7,102 bases of DNA from Caulobacteraceae bacterium (GTDB lineage Bacteria > Pseudomonadota > Alphaproteobacteria > Caulobacterales > Caulobacteraceae): assembly GCA_947501315.1 (NCBI GenBank), contig CANMXH010000115.1:1-7102 (forward strand). Direction: 5' to 3'. Positions 1 to 5,264 of this stretch are shown here, in pieces. The notes below the pieces were generated by a model. The model was not told the origin of the DNA. It made no database searches and saw nothing but the letters and a program-made list of their open reading frames with translations. Within the stretch, counting starts at the first letter, position 1. Every line of letters starts with the position of its first letter. The translations under genes were made by a program, and so were the position numbers.

Positions 1-1782
1 CTCGCAGGCACGACCGAGGCACAGGTGCGCCGCCTGCGCCGCGGCCTCAATGTCCGCCCGGCGTTCAAGCGCATCGACACCTGCGCCGCCGAGTTCGCCT
101 CGGCCACGGCCTATATGTATTCGACCTATGAGACCGGGGCCCTGGGCCAGGTTCCGCAGTGCGAGTCCAACCCCTCGGACCGGAAGAAGGCCATCATCCT
201 GGGCGGCGGTCCCAACCGCATCGGGCAAGGCATAGAGTTCGATTACTGCTGCTGCCACGCGGCCTTTGCCTTTGCCGACATCGGCGTCGAGTCGATCATG
301 GTCAACTGCAACCCCGAGACCGTCTCGACCGACTATGACACCTCCGACCGCCTGTATTTCGAGCCGCTGACGGCCGAGGACGTGCTGGAGCTGATCGAGG
401 TCGAGCGGTCGGCCGGAAACCTGATCGGCGTCGTCGTCCAGTTCGGTGGCCAGACCCCGCTGAAGCTGGCCCATGCCCTGCATGAGGACGGCGTGCCGAT
501 CCTCGGCACCTCGCTGGACTCCATCGACCTGGCCGAGGACCGCGAGCGGTTCCAGGTCATGCTGCACGACATCGGCCTGATGCAGCCGCCCAACGGCCTG
601 GCCCGCTCGGCCCGGGAAGCCGCCGACAAGGCGGATGAGGTCGGCTATCCCGTCGTCCTGCGCCCCTCCTATGTGCTGGGCGGGCGCGGCATGGTCATCG
701 TCCACGACCGCGAACAGCTGGACCGCTATGTCGGCGAGGCCATGCGGGTGTCGGGCGACGACCCGGTCCTGATCGACCACTATCTGAACCGCGCCACCGA
801 GGTGGACGTCGACGCCCTGTGCGATGACGAGACGGTCTTCGTGGCCGGGGTGCTGGAGCATATCGAGGAAGCCGGCGTCCATTCGGGCGACAGCGCCTGT
901 TCCATGCCGCCCTTCTCCCTGTCGGCGGAAATCGTCGCCGAGCTGAAGCGCCAGACCGAGGCCATGGCCCGGGCCCTGAAGGTGCGCGGCCTGATGAACG
1001 TCCAGTTCGCCATCGAGGAGCCGCACAGCGAAAACCCGCGGATCTTCGTGCTGGAAGTGAACCCGCGCGCGTCCCGCACGGCCCCCTTCGTGGCCAAGAC
1101 CATCGGCCAGCCGATCGCCGCCATCGCCGCCAAGGTCATGGCCGGGGTGCCGCTGAAGTCCTTCGGCCTGACGGACCGGCCCTATGACCATATCGCGGTC
1201 AAGGAAGCCGTCTTCCCCTTCGCCCGCTTTGCCGGGGTCGACACCATCCTGGGGCCCGAGATGCGCTCGACCGGCGAGGTCATGGGTCTGGACTGGAAAC
1301 GCGAGGGCGAGGCCGACATGGCCCCCGCCTTCGCCCGCGCCTTCGCCAAATCCCAGATCGGCGGCGGCACCACCCTGCCGGTCAAGGGCTGCGCCTTCGT
1401 CAGCGTGAAGGACGGCGACAAACCCTTCATCGTCGAGGCGGTGAAGACCCTGATCGCCGAGGGTTTCTCCATCATCGCGACGGGCGGAACCCATACCTGT
1501 CTGACCGAACAGGGCCTGGCCGTGGGCCACGTCAAGAAGGTGCTGGAAGGCCGCCCCAACATCGTCGACGCCATGAAGAACGGCGGCGTCCAGTTGGTCT
1601 TCAACACCACCGAGGGCAAACAGGCGCTGCTGGACAGCTTCTCCTTACGCCGCACCGCCCTGATGATGAAGATACCCTATTACACCACGACCGCGGGGGC
1701 CCTTGCGGCCGCCCAGGCCATCGGGGCGATCAAGGCCGGTGAACTGGATGTGCGACCGATCCAGGACTATGCCCACGACTGA
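1..1782 (+). CDS. carB: Carbamoyl-phosphate synthase large subunit, 3' part
   Basis: The large subunit makes carbamoyl phosphate from ammonia (supplied by CarA from glutamine), bicarbonate and two ATP, feeding pyrimidine and arginine synthesis in the cytoplasm. The frame is open from base 1, so the gene starts upstream. About 593 of the family's usual 1070-1100 residues are present: the end of the oligomerization domain (DTCAAEFA, YMYSTYE), the whole second ATP-grasp half, and the C-terminal MGS-like allosteric domain (about 1384-1750). Visible motifs are GGGPNRIGQGIEFDY, VNCNPETVSTDYDTSDR, GGQTPLKLA, RPSYVLGGRGM, GVHSGDSAC and LEVNPRASRT. In the MGS domain TGGT (about 1480-1491), KKVLEGRP and NTTEG correspond to the E. 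coli UMP-binding Thr974/Thr977, Lys993 and Asn1015/Thr1017, which suggests UMP feedback is kept. An upstream carA is outside the window. No convincing terminator follows the TGA at 1780-1782; the only dyad nearby is a 5-bp stem at 1835-1846. Identification is certain. Confidence 0.98.
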   Translation, partial: LAGTTEAQVRRLRRGLNVRPAFKRIDTCAAEFASATAYMYSTYETGALGQVPQCESNPSDRKKAIILGGGPNRIGQGIEFDYCCCHAAFAFADIGVESIMVNCNPETVSTDYDTSDRLYFEPLTAEDVLELIEVERSAGNLIGVVVQFGGQTPLKLAHALHEDGVPILGTSLDSIDLAEDRERFQVMLHDIGLMQPPNGLARSAREAADKADEVGYPVVLRPSYVLGGRGMVIVHDREQLDRYVGEAMRVSGDDPVLIDHYLNRATEVDVDALCDDETVFVAGVLEHIEEAGVHSGDSACSMPPFSLSAEIVAELKRQTEAMARALKVRGLMNVQFAIEEPHSENPRIFVLEVNPRASRTAPFVAKTIGQPIAAIAAKVMAGVPLKSFGLTDRPYDHIAVKEAVFPFARFAGVDTILGPEMRSTGEVMGLDWKREGEADMAPAFARAFAKSQIGGGTTLPVKGCAFVSVKDGDKPFIVEAVKTLIAEGFSIIATGGTHTCLTEQGLAVGHVKKVLEGRPNIVDAMKNGGVQLVFNTTEGKQALLDSFSLRRTALMMKIPYYTTTAGALAAAQAIGAIKAGELDVRPIQDYAHD

Positions 1783-1855
1783 CCCGTTGGTGACGATTTC
1801 GACCAGTGCCGGGTCCCGCAAACACGCCTTGGACCCGACAGGTCGGCCAGTCATT

Positions 1856-1976
1856 TGAGGGACAATGCGGCGGGATAGCGAGGACAATCCGGTAGAATAA
1901 CAGGGACAATAGCGGGACTTTTGAGGGACAAACCCGGGACGTTCGAGGGACAATCGTCGCGACATCCGGGACATGC
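1856..1976 (+). repeat. Array of eleven 11-bp units, consensus NNNGGGACAAT
   Basis: Cut into 11-bp steps from 1856, the sequence gives TGAGGGACAAT, GCGGCGGGATA, GCGAGGACAAT, CCGGTAGAATA, ACAGGGACAAT, AGCGGGACTTT, TGAGGGACAAA, CCCGGGACGTT, CGAGGGACAAT, CGTCGCGACAT and CCGGGACATGC. Odd units (1, 3, 5, 7, 9) match the (A)GGGACAAT core best. Even units keep mainly GGGA(C), giving a 22-bp super-period. The register is held exactly with no indels. One unit per helical turn suggests binding sites for a protein on one DNA face. Possible identities are the end of a transposon with multiple transposase sites (read on minus, a series of TTGTCCC) or an operator array. No transposase or regulator gene for it lies in the window. 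Confidence 0.8.
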
Positions 1977-1998
1977 GCCCGTTGACCCCTCCCCCCAG

Positions 1999-2136
1999 CC
2001 GTCATCCTCGGGCTTGACCCGAGGATCAGACCGTCCGGTGCGCGGTGGCGAGGCGAAGGGGCGAGGTCGTCGGGCCGTCCCGGGCGCACAGGCCGCCTCT
2101 CGCCTCTGGTCCTCGGGTCAAGCCCGAGGATGACGG
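1999..2136. repeat. BIME-like palindromic element, copy 1
   Basis: The outer arms 1999-2025 and 2110-2136 are perfect 27-nt inverted repeats, and one mismatch extends them to 32 nt (1999-2030 with 2105-2136). Each arm is itself a hairpin: ATCCTCGGG-CTTGA-CCCGAGGAT at 2004-2026, and its mirror in the right arm. The element can therefore fold as one long stem or as two small hairpins, like a pair of opposed REP sequences. The 84-nt centre begins TCAGACCGTCCGGTGC and ends CGCCTCTCGCCTCTGG. A GTTGACCCCTCCCCCC tract precedes it, as in copy 2. Such CTCGGGCTTGACCCGAG palindromes are common in alphaproteobacterial intergenic DNA. No coding capacity is seen. Confidence 0.9.
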
Positions 2137-2184
2137 GGGTTGGGGAGGTGGCGAGGCGGCAACAATATCAGAAGTTGAACGTTC

Positions 2185-2210
2185 TTGACGCTTTCCGGTT
2201 GTTCTGTATC
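2185..2210 (+). promoter_or_regulatory. Putative housekeeping sigma promoter of the GIY-YIG gene
   Basis: TTGACGC at 2185-2191 fully matches the Caulobacter housekeeping -35 consensus TTGACGS. After 11 bp, TCTGTATC (2203-2210) fits GCTANAWC at most positions, and the 10-14 bp spacing of that consensus is respected. Transcription would begin around 2216-2220, at or just before the ATG at 2220. No Shine-Dalgarno sequence lies upstream of that ATG, so the mRNA would be leaderless or nearly so. This is inferred from sequence only. Confidence 0.5.
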
Positions 2211-2219
2211 ACTCCCCAC

Positions 2220-2612
2220 ATGGACGACAAACGCCCGTTGATCGCGACATATATCGAGGCCAGCCGGCCGTTCGGCGTTGTCTACATCGGCATGACGAGC
2301 AACCTCTATCGTCGCGGCCGCGAGCACCGCGAGGGAGCGGGAAGCGGATTCAGCAAACGCTACGGCTGCAACATCCTGGTCTGGTACCAGACGTTCGAGC
2401 GCGTCACCTCTGCCATCCGCCGCGAGAAGGCGCTGAAGCGCTGGAACCGCCCGTGGAAAATGCAGCTGATCGAGGAGCGGAATCCGCAGTGGTGCGACCT
2501 GTATCCCTTCCTCATGAGTGAGCAGCCCGACCCGCGACTGCCGCTGGAGAATGACGGCGGCGTCGCGGCGTTTCTGGCGCGGCTGGAGGCGGGGGAACCG
2601 GACGGGGCGTAG
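2220..2612 (+). CDS. Single-domain GIY-YIG nuclease family protein
   Basis: This 130-aa protein belongs to the small stand-alone GIY-YIG endonuclease family (YhbQ-like, often mislabelled as UvrC-like excinuclease). The GIY strand appears as TYIEAS (10-15) and the YIG strand as YIGMTS (22-27). The active-site helix is RRGREHREG (31-39) with conserved Arg and His36. The catalytic Glu is E69 in RREKALKRW, and Asn88 is in ERNPQW. All expected catalytic residues are present, so the enzyme looks intact. The acidic tail after 100 is variable. ATG 2220 was chosen because the frame's earlier start at 2130 lies inside the repeat arm, because family members begin a few residues before the GIY strand, and because a promoter ends just upstream. 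It is bracketed by two 138-bp palindromic elements and has no partner gene. The natural substrate of such proteins is unknown; structured DNA is a possibility. Confidence 0.93.
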   Translation: MDDKRPLIATYIEASRPFGVVYIGMTSNLYRRGREHREGAGSGFSKRYGCNILVWYQTFERVTSAIRREKALKRWNRPWKMQLIEERNPQWCDLYPFLMSEQPDPRLPLENDGGVAAFLARLEAGEPDGA

Positions 2613-2645
2613 ACGCCACGGCGCGCCACTTGACCCCTTCCCCCG

Positions 2646-2783
2646 CCGTCATCCTCGGGCCTGACCCGAGGATCAGACTGTCCGGTGCTCCGTGGCCGGG
2701 CGCACGGTCGGGATTGCGGGGCCGTCCCCGAGGCACAGCCCGCCTCTCGCCTCTGGTCCTCGGGTCAAGCCCGAGGATGACGG
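2646..2783. repeat. BIME-like palindromic element, copy 2
   Basis: This copy has the same length (138 bp), orientation and design as the one at 1999-2136. The arms 2646-2672 and 2757-2783 are complementary except at 2661 (C instead of T, which still allows a G-U pair in RNA). The left inner hairpin is at 2651-2673. The centre shares its first bases (TCAGACTGTCCGGTGC) and last bases (CGCCTCTCGCCTCTGG) with copy 1 but differs in the middle. It is preceded by CTTGACCCCTTCCCCC, matching the tract before copy 1. It lies 33 bp after the GIY-YIG stop and 52 bp before the next gene. Confidence 0.9.
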
Positions 2784-2835
2784 CGTGAGATGGGGTGCGT
2801 CCGCTTCTGACGTAGCAGCATGCGACCATCTACGC

Positions 2836-3237
2836 ATGGAGCACCATCGCCTGCGCAAATACCGGGGGCCGGAGACCTGGGCCCGGGTCAGGGCCGCCTA
2901 TGTCGCCGGGGAGTCCGCGCCGTCCGTGGCCCGCCGCTTCGACGTCGGTCTGTCCAATCTGAGACGCCGCGCCATGGCGGAAGGCTGGACACGTAACCGC
3001 ATCGCCGAACGGCTGGACTTCAAGCCCCTGCGCGGCGGGGCGGATGATCCGCCGCCCGCGCTGGCGGCGCTGTCGCCGGCCGGCGAGACGGCCGAGCCCC
3101 CCTGGATCAGTCCGAAGCTCGCGGTGGCGCGCGCCCTGCGCCGCGCCGCCTGGCTGCTGAGCCAGGGACAGGCGGCGGAAGCCATGGCCCTGATGCGCGC
3201 CGCCGAGGCGCTGGAGCGCTCGGGGCTGGCGGGGTGA
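2836..3237 (+). CDS. Hypothetical protein with N-terminal HTH-like segment
   Basis: I do not recognise a named family for this 133-aa protein. Residues 13-51 (from ETWARVRAAY, through SAPSVARRFDVGLSNLRRRA, to AEGW) look like a homeodomain-type helix-turn-helix, resembling the DNA-binding N-termini of small-terminase-like proteins. Residues 64-90 are a Pro/Ala-rich linker. Residues 92-130 form an Ala-rich amphipathic helical tail (LAVARALRRAAWLL, EAMALMRAAEALE) that could mediate oligomerization. Codon use is strongly GC-biased, as in the core genes, supporting a resident gene. The frame is open back to 2692, but that part is repeat element copy 2, so ATG 2836 is preferred. No clear Shine-Dalgarno precedes it. 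A weak CTGACGT (2807-2813) may be a -35 of a near-leaderless transcript. DNA binding is inferred. Confidence 0.8.
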   Translation: MEHHRLRKYRGPETWARVRAAYVAGESAPSVARRFDVGLSNLRRRAMAEGWTRNRIAERLDFKPLRGGADDPPPALAALSPAGETAEPPWISPKLAVARALRRAAWLLSQGQAAEAMALMRAAEALERSGLAG

Positions 3238-3280
3238 GGGCGTGGACTTCCGGGTGTCTGATTTCAGCGATCAAGCCAGA

Positions 3281-3304
3281 GTCCGCTCCCGACCCATTGC
3301 GGAC
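3281..3304 (+). repeat. GTCCGC palindromic repeat, copy A
   Basis: The arms GTCCGC (3281-3286) and GCGGAC (3299-3304) enclose TCCCGACCCATT. All 24 bases are identical to the copy at 4116-4139. It lies 36 bp beyond the stop of the minus-strand gene ending at 3341, where its transcript could fold as a 6-bp stem. There is no T-run, so a classical intrinsic terminator is doubtful. Confidence 0.85.
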
Positions 3305-3340
3305 GATTGGAGCGCGGGCCCCGAGGCTCTCGTCTTCCAG

Positions 3341-3628
3341 CTACATATCTCGTGGCAGGTAGGGCGTAACCGCGAATGCCAGAGCATTGAGGCTCAGGAC
3401 CAACGTCACCGCCCAAGCCAAGTAGCGGTTCCTGCCCAATAGCGACGCCGCCAACAGGAGAAGCGACGGGACCGCGAACGCTATATACACAACGACTTGA
3501 AGGTAGACCCACGCGAAGCCGTTTTCGCGGACCGGCAGCACATACGAAAACCAAAGCCCAAGCAGGGAAAGCGCGAGGGCCAACAGGCCGGATAGCCTCG
3601 TGAGAACGGGCAGCATTGGATTTGCCAT
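3341..3628 (-). CDS. Small membrane protein, three TM segments
   Basis: No family is recognised for this 95-aa protein. Three hydrophobic segments are clear, at about 12-31 (SGLLALALSLLGLWFSYVL), 41-64 (QVVVYIAFAVPSLLLLAASLL) and 69-88 (LAWAVTLVLSLNALAFAV). GRNR (65-68) sits between TM2 and TM3, suggesting that loop is cytoplasmic, with a periplasmic N-terminus and cytoplasmic C-terminus. The start at 3628 has a Shine-Dalgarno AGGAA (3635-3639 read on minus) 6 nt upstream, which supports it over the longer overlapping frames. Codons are less GC-saturated than in carB or mnmH. A GTCCGC repeat follows the stop, and the next gene upstream (3773) diverges from it. An integral inner-membrane location is likely; the role is unknown. 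Confidence 0.8.
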   Translation of the reverse strand: MANPMLPVLTRLSGLLALALSLLGLWFSYVLPVRENGFAWVYLQVVVYIAFAVPSLLLLAASLLGRNRYLAWAVTLVLSLNALAFAVTPYLPRDM

Positions 3629-3720
3629 CTCAGATTCCTGACGGGGACGACGTAATCGTCGCGCCTCGTCAGCGAAAATGAACCCATTGCCTTAGGTCCG
3701 CAATCTACCCTCAGGCTACC

Positions 3721-3744
3721 GTCGGCTTCCGACCCATTGCGGAC
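3721..3744 (+). repeat. GTCCGC palindromic repeat, copy B (with upstream relic)
   Basis: GTCGGCTTCCGACCCATT followed by GCGGAC matches the family, with one arm base changed (GTCGGC). It is preceded by CAGGCTACC, the equivalent of the TTTAGGCGACC flank of copies D and E. A likely relic, AACCCATTGC...GGTCCGCAAT, lies at 3681-3704 and includes a small inverted repeat ATTGC/GCAAT. The copy lies in the divergent spacer between the 95-aa and 86-aa genes, 28 bp before the ATG at 3773. Confidence 0.75.
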
Positions 3745-3772
3745 TTCTGGGCGCAAAGGTTAGGCTTTGGCG

Positions 3773-4033
3773 ATGAAGATCCTGGCAGATTTTGCGGCAT
3801 GGTGGCGGCCTAAGCCCCTGTGGTTCAAGATTATGCTTGTTGCCGTAGCGTGGCCTGCATGGGCGGTCGGTTTGCTCTGCGCTCAGACAGGGCGGGCGGA
3901 TAGCCCGGTTGCGAATGTGGCTTGGGTCATCTTCGGGCTTTGCGCCGTTATTGCTGCTATATTCGAGAGCCGAAACCGCAAGTCAGGACCACACGAGAGT
4001 ATCGGCGGCGATGTGTGCGACGGCGGCGATTAA
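3773..4033 (+). CDS. Small membrane protein, two TM segments
   Basis: No family is recognised for this 86-aa protein. It has a short cationic N-terminus rich in Trp (FAAWWRPKPLWFK, 7-19), TM1 at about 17-37, TM2 at about 45-64, and a hydrophilic tail beginning ESRNRK and ending acidic (GGDVCDGGD). The basic residues before TM1 and after TM2 predict both ends in the cytoplasm with a short periplasmic hairpin. A TTG two codons upstream (3767) could also start it. ATG 3773 is preferred because TTAGG at 3760-3764 is then 8 nt upstream. A longer frame at 3909-4505 overlaps its 3' end but opposes the clear 197-aa gene and is rejected. It is the only plus-strand gene in the 3.3-5.2 kb block. Confidence 0.65.
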   Translation: MKILADFAAWWRPKPLWFKIMLVAVAWPAWAVGLLCAQTGRADSPVANVAWVIFGLCAVIAAIFESRNRKSGPHESIGGDVCDGGD

Positions 4034-4064
4034 CCACTCCCCGCCCTTAGCGGTCGTTGAGAAA

Positions 4065-4139
4065 GTCCGCTTGGGGGCAACGGCCGAAATGTCTGCTTGC
4101 GGGCCAGAAGCCCATGTCCGCTCCCGACCCATTGCGGAC
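4065..4139 (+). repeat. GTCCGC repeat, composite copy C
   Basis: Three left arms follow one another: GTCCGCTT (4065), GTCTGCTT (4091) and GTCCGCTCCC (4116), 26 and 25 bp apart. Only the last is complete, with GCGGAC at 4134-4139, and it is identical to copy A over 24 bp. Copy D begins its arm at 4165, another 49 bp on. The stretch looks like decayed tandem units of about 25 bp. The complete unit lies 15 bp beyond the stop of the minus-strand gene ending at 4155. Confidence 0.75.
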
Positions 4140-4153
4140 CTTCGGAAGGCTGA

Positions 4154-4182
4154 TTTAGGCGACCGTCCGCTTCCGACCCATT
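4154..4182 (+). repeat. GTCCGC repeat, copy D, lying inside a coding region
   Basis: TTTAGGCGACC, then GTCCGCTTCCGACCCATT, matches the repeat family, but the right arm GCGGAC is missing and the sequence passes into the 197-aa gene. On the minus strand this copy supplies codons for MGRKRTVA and the TAA stop. The TTTAGGCGACCGTC flank recurs at 4800-4813 in copy E. Confidence 0.8.
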
Positions 4183-4748
4183 CGCCCGATCACAATGCCT
4201 CCGATGAACGCACAGAACGCTATCAGCCCGGCAAGGACCAGGGGCCTACGATCTTGCCTCGGCGTCTCCATCCGCAACGTCGTTACCTCGCCCGGCTCGA
4301 GTTGATCGATTACGCGCGCCTTCAATGTTTCGTCACGGATGTCATTCGGGCCCAACATTCCGCGAACAGCCAGCCGATCATTCTCGCGGCTGGCGTAGAA
4401 GATTCCGACCCTGTCGAAATCCGGAAACGCCGCGCGATCACAAAACACTTCCAGCCAGTTATGGTCGTAGGTGATTACGCCGGTCCCGGCGTCGCCCTTG
4501 AATGAAGTTCTAGGCTCAACTCTCACTTCAAGGCCACGGTCGCCCTCGATGAGCGCAACCACCCGCCCGACGAAGATCGTATCGGCTTCAGCCCAGTAGC
4601 GATCCTGATTGGCCCTCCATAAGCGTTCGTAAGCATGGGCTTGGGTCTCTCCGGGATTTCGGGGAACCGTATAACTGCACGCTTCAGCTGAGGTGGCTGC
4701 GAGCCAGCACAGGGCCAGAAATCCGAAGATTGAAATAGCGCGAAGCAT
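4155..4748 (-). CDS. Exported, C-terminally anchored protein of unknown function
   Basis: This 197-aa protein has a signal peptide (1-23, hydrophobic 5-18) ending AEA before Cys24, a periplasmic domain (24-167), one TM helix (about 168-188) and a basic tail GRMGRKRTVA. Signal peptidase I cleavage after Ala23 would expose an N-terminal Cys24. The sequence around it is a poor lipobox, with Glu at -2 and no Leu at -3. Cys24 and Cys103 could form a disulfide. The pattern ACSY..., AEADTIFVGRVV, SFKG, VFCDRAAF, VGIFYAS recalls TIMP/NTR-like secreted domains, but this is only a resemblance. The start at 4748 is supported by a Shine-Dalgarno GAAGGA (4755-4760 on minus) 6 nt upstream. Codon use is less GC-biased than in the core genes. 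The C-terminal eight residues and stop come from repeat copy D. It is probably an inner-membrane protein facing the periplasm. Confidence 0.85.
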   Translation of the reverse strand: MLRAISIFGFLALCWLAATSAEACSYTVPRNPGETQAHAYERLWRANQDRYWAEADTIFVGRVVALIEGDRGLEVRVEPRTSFKGDAGTGVITYDHNWLEVFCDRAAFPDFDRVGIFYASRENDRLAVRGMLGPNDIRDETLKARVIDQLEPGEVTTLRMETPRQDRRPLVLAGLIAFCAFIGGIVIGRMGRKRTVA

Positions 4749-4784
4749 TGCTCATCCTTCGACACACACGAGGCCGTGGTCAAC

Positions 4785-4834
4785 GTCCGCTTCCCCCCCT
4801 TTAGGCGACCGTCGGCTGCCGACCCAAAGCGGAC
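4785..4834 (+). repeat. GTCCGC repeat, nested copy E
   Basis: The outer arms GTCCGCTT (4785-4792) and AAGCGGAC (4827-4834) are perfect 8-bp complements. Inside lies a second hairpin, GTCGG-CTG-CCGAC (4811-4823). Compared with copy F, which has the same GTCCGCTTCCCCCCC and AAAGCGGAC ends, copy E contains 26 extra bases (4800-4825) beginning TTTAGGCGACCGTC, the flank also seen in copy D. It lies 37 bp after the minus-strand stop at 4872. Confidence 0.85.
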
Positions 4835-4854
4835 TTCCATAATCACTGCGCTTA

Positions 4855-4874
4855 TGAGGGCTCCGCCTCCCTCA
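4855..4874 (-). terminator. Small hairpin at the stop codon of the 97-aa gene
   Basis: TGAGGG (4855-4860) pairs with CCCTCA (4869-4874) around an 8-nt loop. On the minus strand the stem starts with the TGA stop of the 97-aa gene. No T-run follows, so termination is uncertain. With repeat copy E 20 bp further on, it may help end or protect this transcript. Confidence 0.3.
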
Positions 4875-5165
4875 GAGGCACTCGCCGTAGGCGCTACACA
4901 CGAAACTGAGCATCCAGAGCATATAGATGACGCCCATCAGGGGAAGGTAAAGCGCGCCGGACACTAGGCGAGCTTTTCGGCTTATCGGAACTGCGGCAAC
5001 GCCTGCGAGCCCAATCCCCAAGACCAGTGCGAGGAGCAAGAGGGACAGGTCCGATGGTAGCGCCGGACTTCCCGAACTCCGAACCAGCCGCTCAACGATT
5101 GGCCCCGACATAATCGGGCTGATCATCAAGGCAAGGCCGCCTGTCCACCGTATGAAGTGGTTCAT
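4872..5165 (-). CDS. Small membrane protein, three TM segments
   Basis: No family is recognised for this 97-aa protein. Hydrophobic segments lie at about 8-24 (TGGLALMISPIMSGPIV), 41-61 (LLLLALVLGIGLAGVAAVPI) and 67-90 (VSGALYLPLMGVIYMLWMLSF). SRKAR (62-66) lies between TM2 and TM3 and is probably cytoplasmic; the tail CSAYGECL carries two cysteines and would be cytoplasmic if so. The arrangement (short TM1, polar loop, two long helices joined by a basic turn) is like that of the 95-aa protein at 3341-3628, although no sequence identity is obvious. The frame extends to 5363, but that part would run through repeat copy F and the 3' end of the transporter gene. Start 5165 was chosen because hydrophobic sequence begins there and an AGGG lies about 7 nt upstream. 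Confidence 0.75.
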   Translation of the reverse strand: MNHFIRWTGGLALMISPIMSGPIVERLVRSSGSPALPSDLSLLLLALVLGIGLAGVAAVPISRKARLVSGALYLPLMGVIYMLWMLSFVCSAYGECL

Positions 5166-5238
5166 CTTTCGCCCTATCTGCCATCGTCTGTGTAAGCAGG
5201 ATGGCATTCCCCCTATTCGCTTTCCATACGCAGCCGAC

Positions 5239-5264
5239 AGTCCGCTTCCCCCCCAAAGCGGACT
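5239..5264. repeat. GTCCGC repeat, copy F; possible terminator of the transporter gene
   Basis: AGTCCGCTT and AAGCGGACT are perfect 9-bp arms around CCCCCCCA. On the minus strand it lies 22 bp beyond the transporter stop and would form a strong GC-rich stem, but no T-run follows. It could stop transcription from the mnmH-transporter operon or protect its 3' end. A degenerate relative, GTCTGCTTTCGTCCC, lies at 5273-5287 and reaches into the transporter stop codon. Confidence 0.8.

Larger units (their letters stand above)
1783..2219. other. Intergenic region rich in repeats, no gene
   Basis: This 437-bp stretch has no convincing coding frame; the short open frames overlap on both strands and have repeat-derived, low-complexity translations. 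In order it holds a weak dyad CCGAC-AG-GTCGG (1835-1846) after carB, the 11-bp phased GGGACAAT array (1856-1976), a palindromic element (1999-2136), and a promoter for the GIY-YIG gene (2185-2210). The dyad has no T-run after it and is a poor terminator. Confidence 0.75.

Noticed and set aside
1835..1846. Intrinsic terminator for carB
   Set aside because: The CCGAC/GTCGG stem is only 5 bp with a 2-nt loop and no following T-run.
2130..2219. N-terminal extension of the GIY-YIG frame
   Set aside because: It starts in the right arm of the palindromic element, and the putative promoter lies within it. The extension does not resemble family N-termini.
3909..4505. 198-codon plus-strand open frame
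   Set aside because: It runs through composite repeat C/D and antisense to the 197-aa gene, which has a signal peptide, TM segment and Shine-Dalgarno. Its own translation has no domain logic.
3281..4834. CRISPR-like array of GTCCGC repeats
   Set aside because: The copies are few, irregularly spaced, degenerate and separated by genes. No cas genes are present. They fit an interspersed palindromic repeat family.
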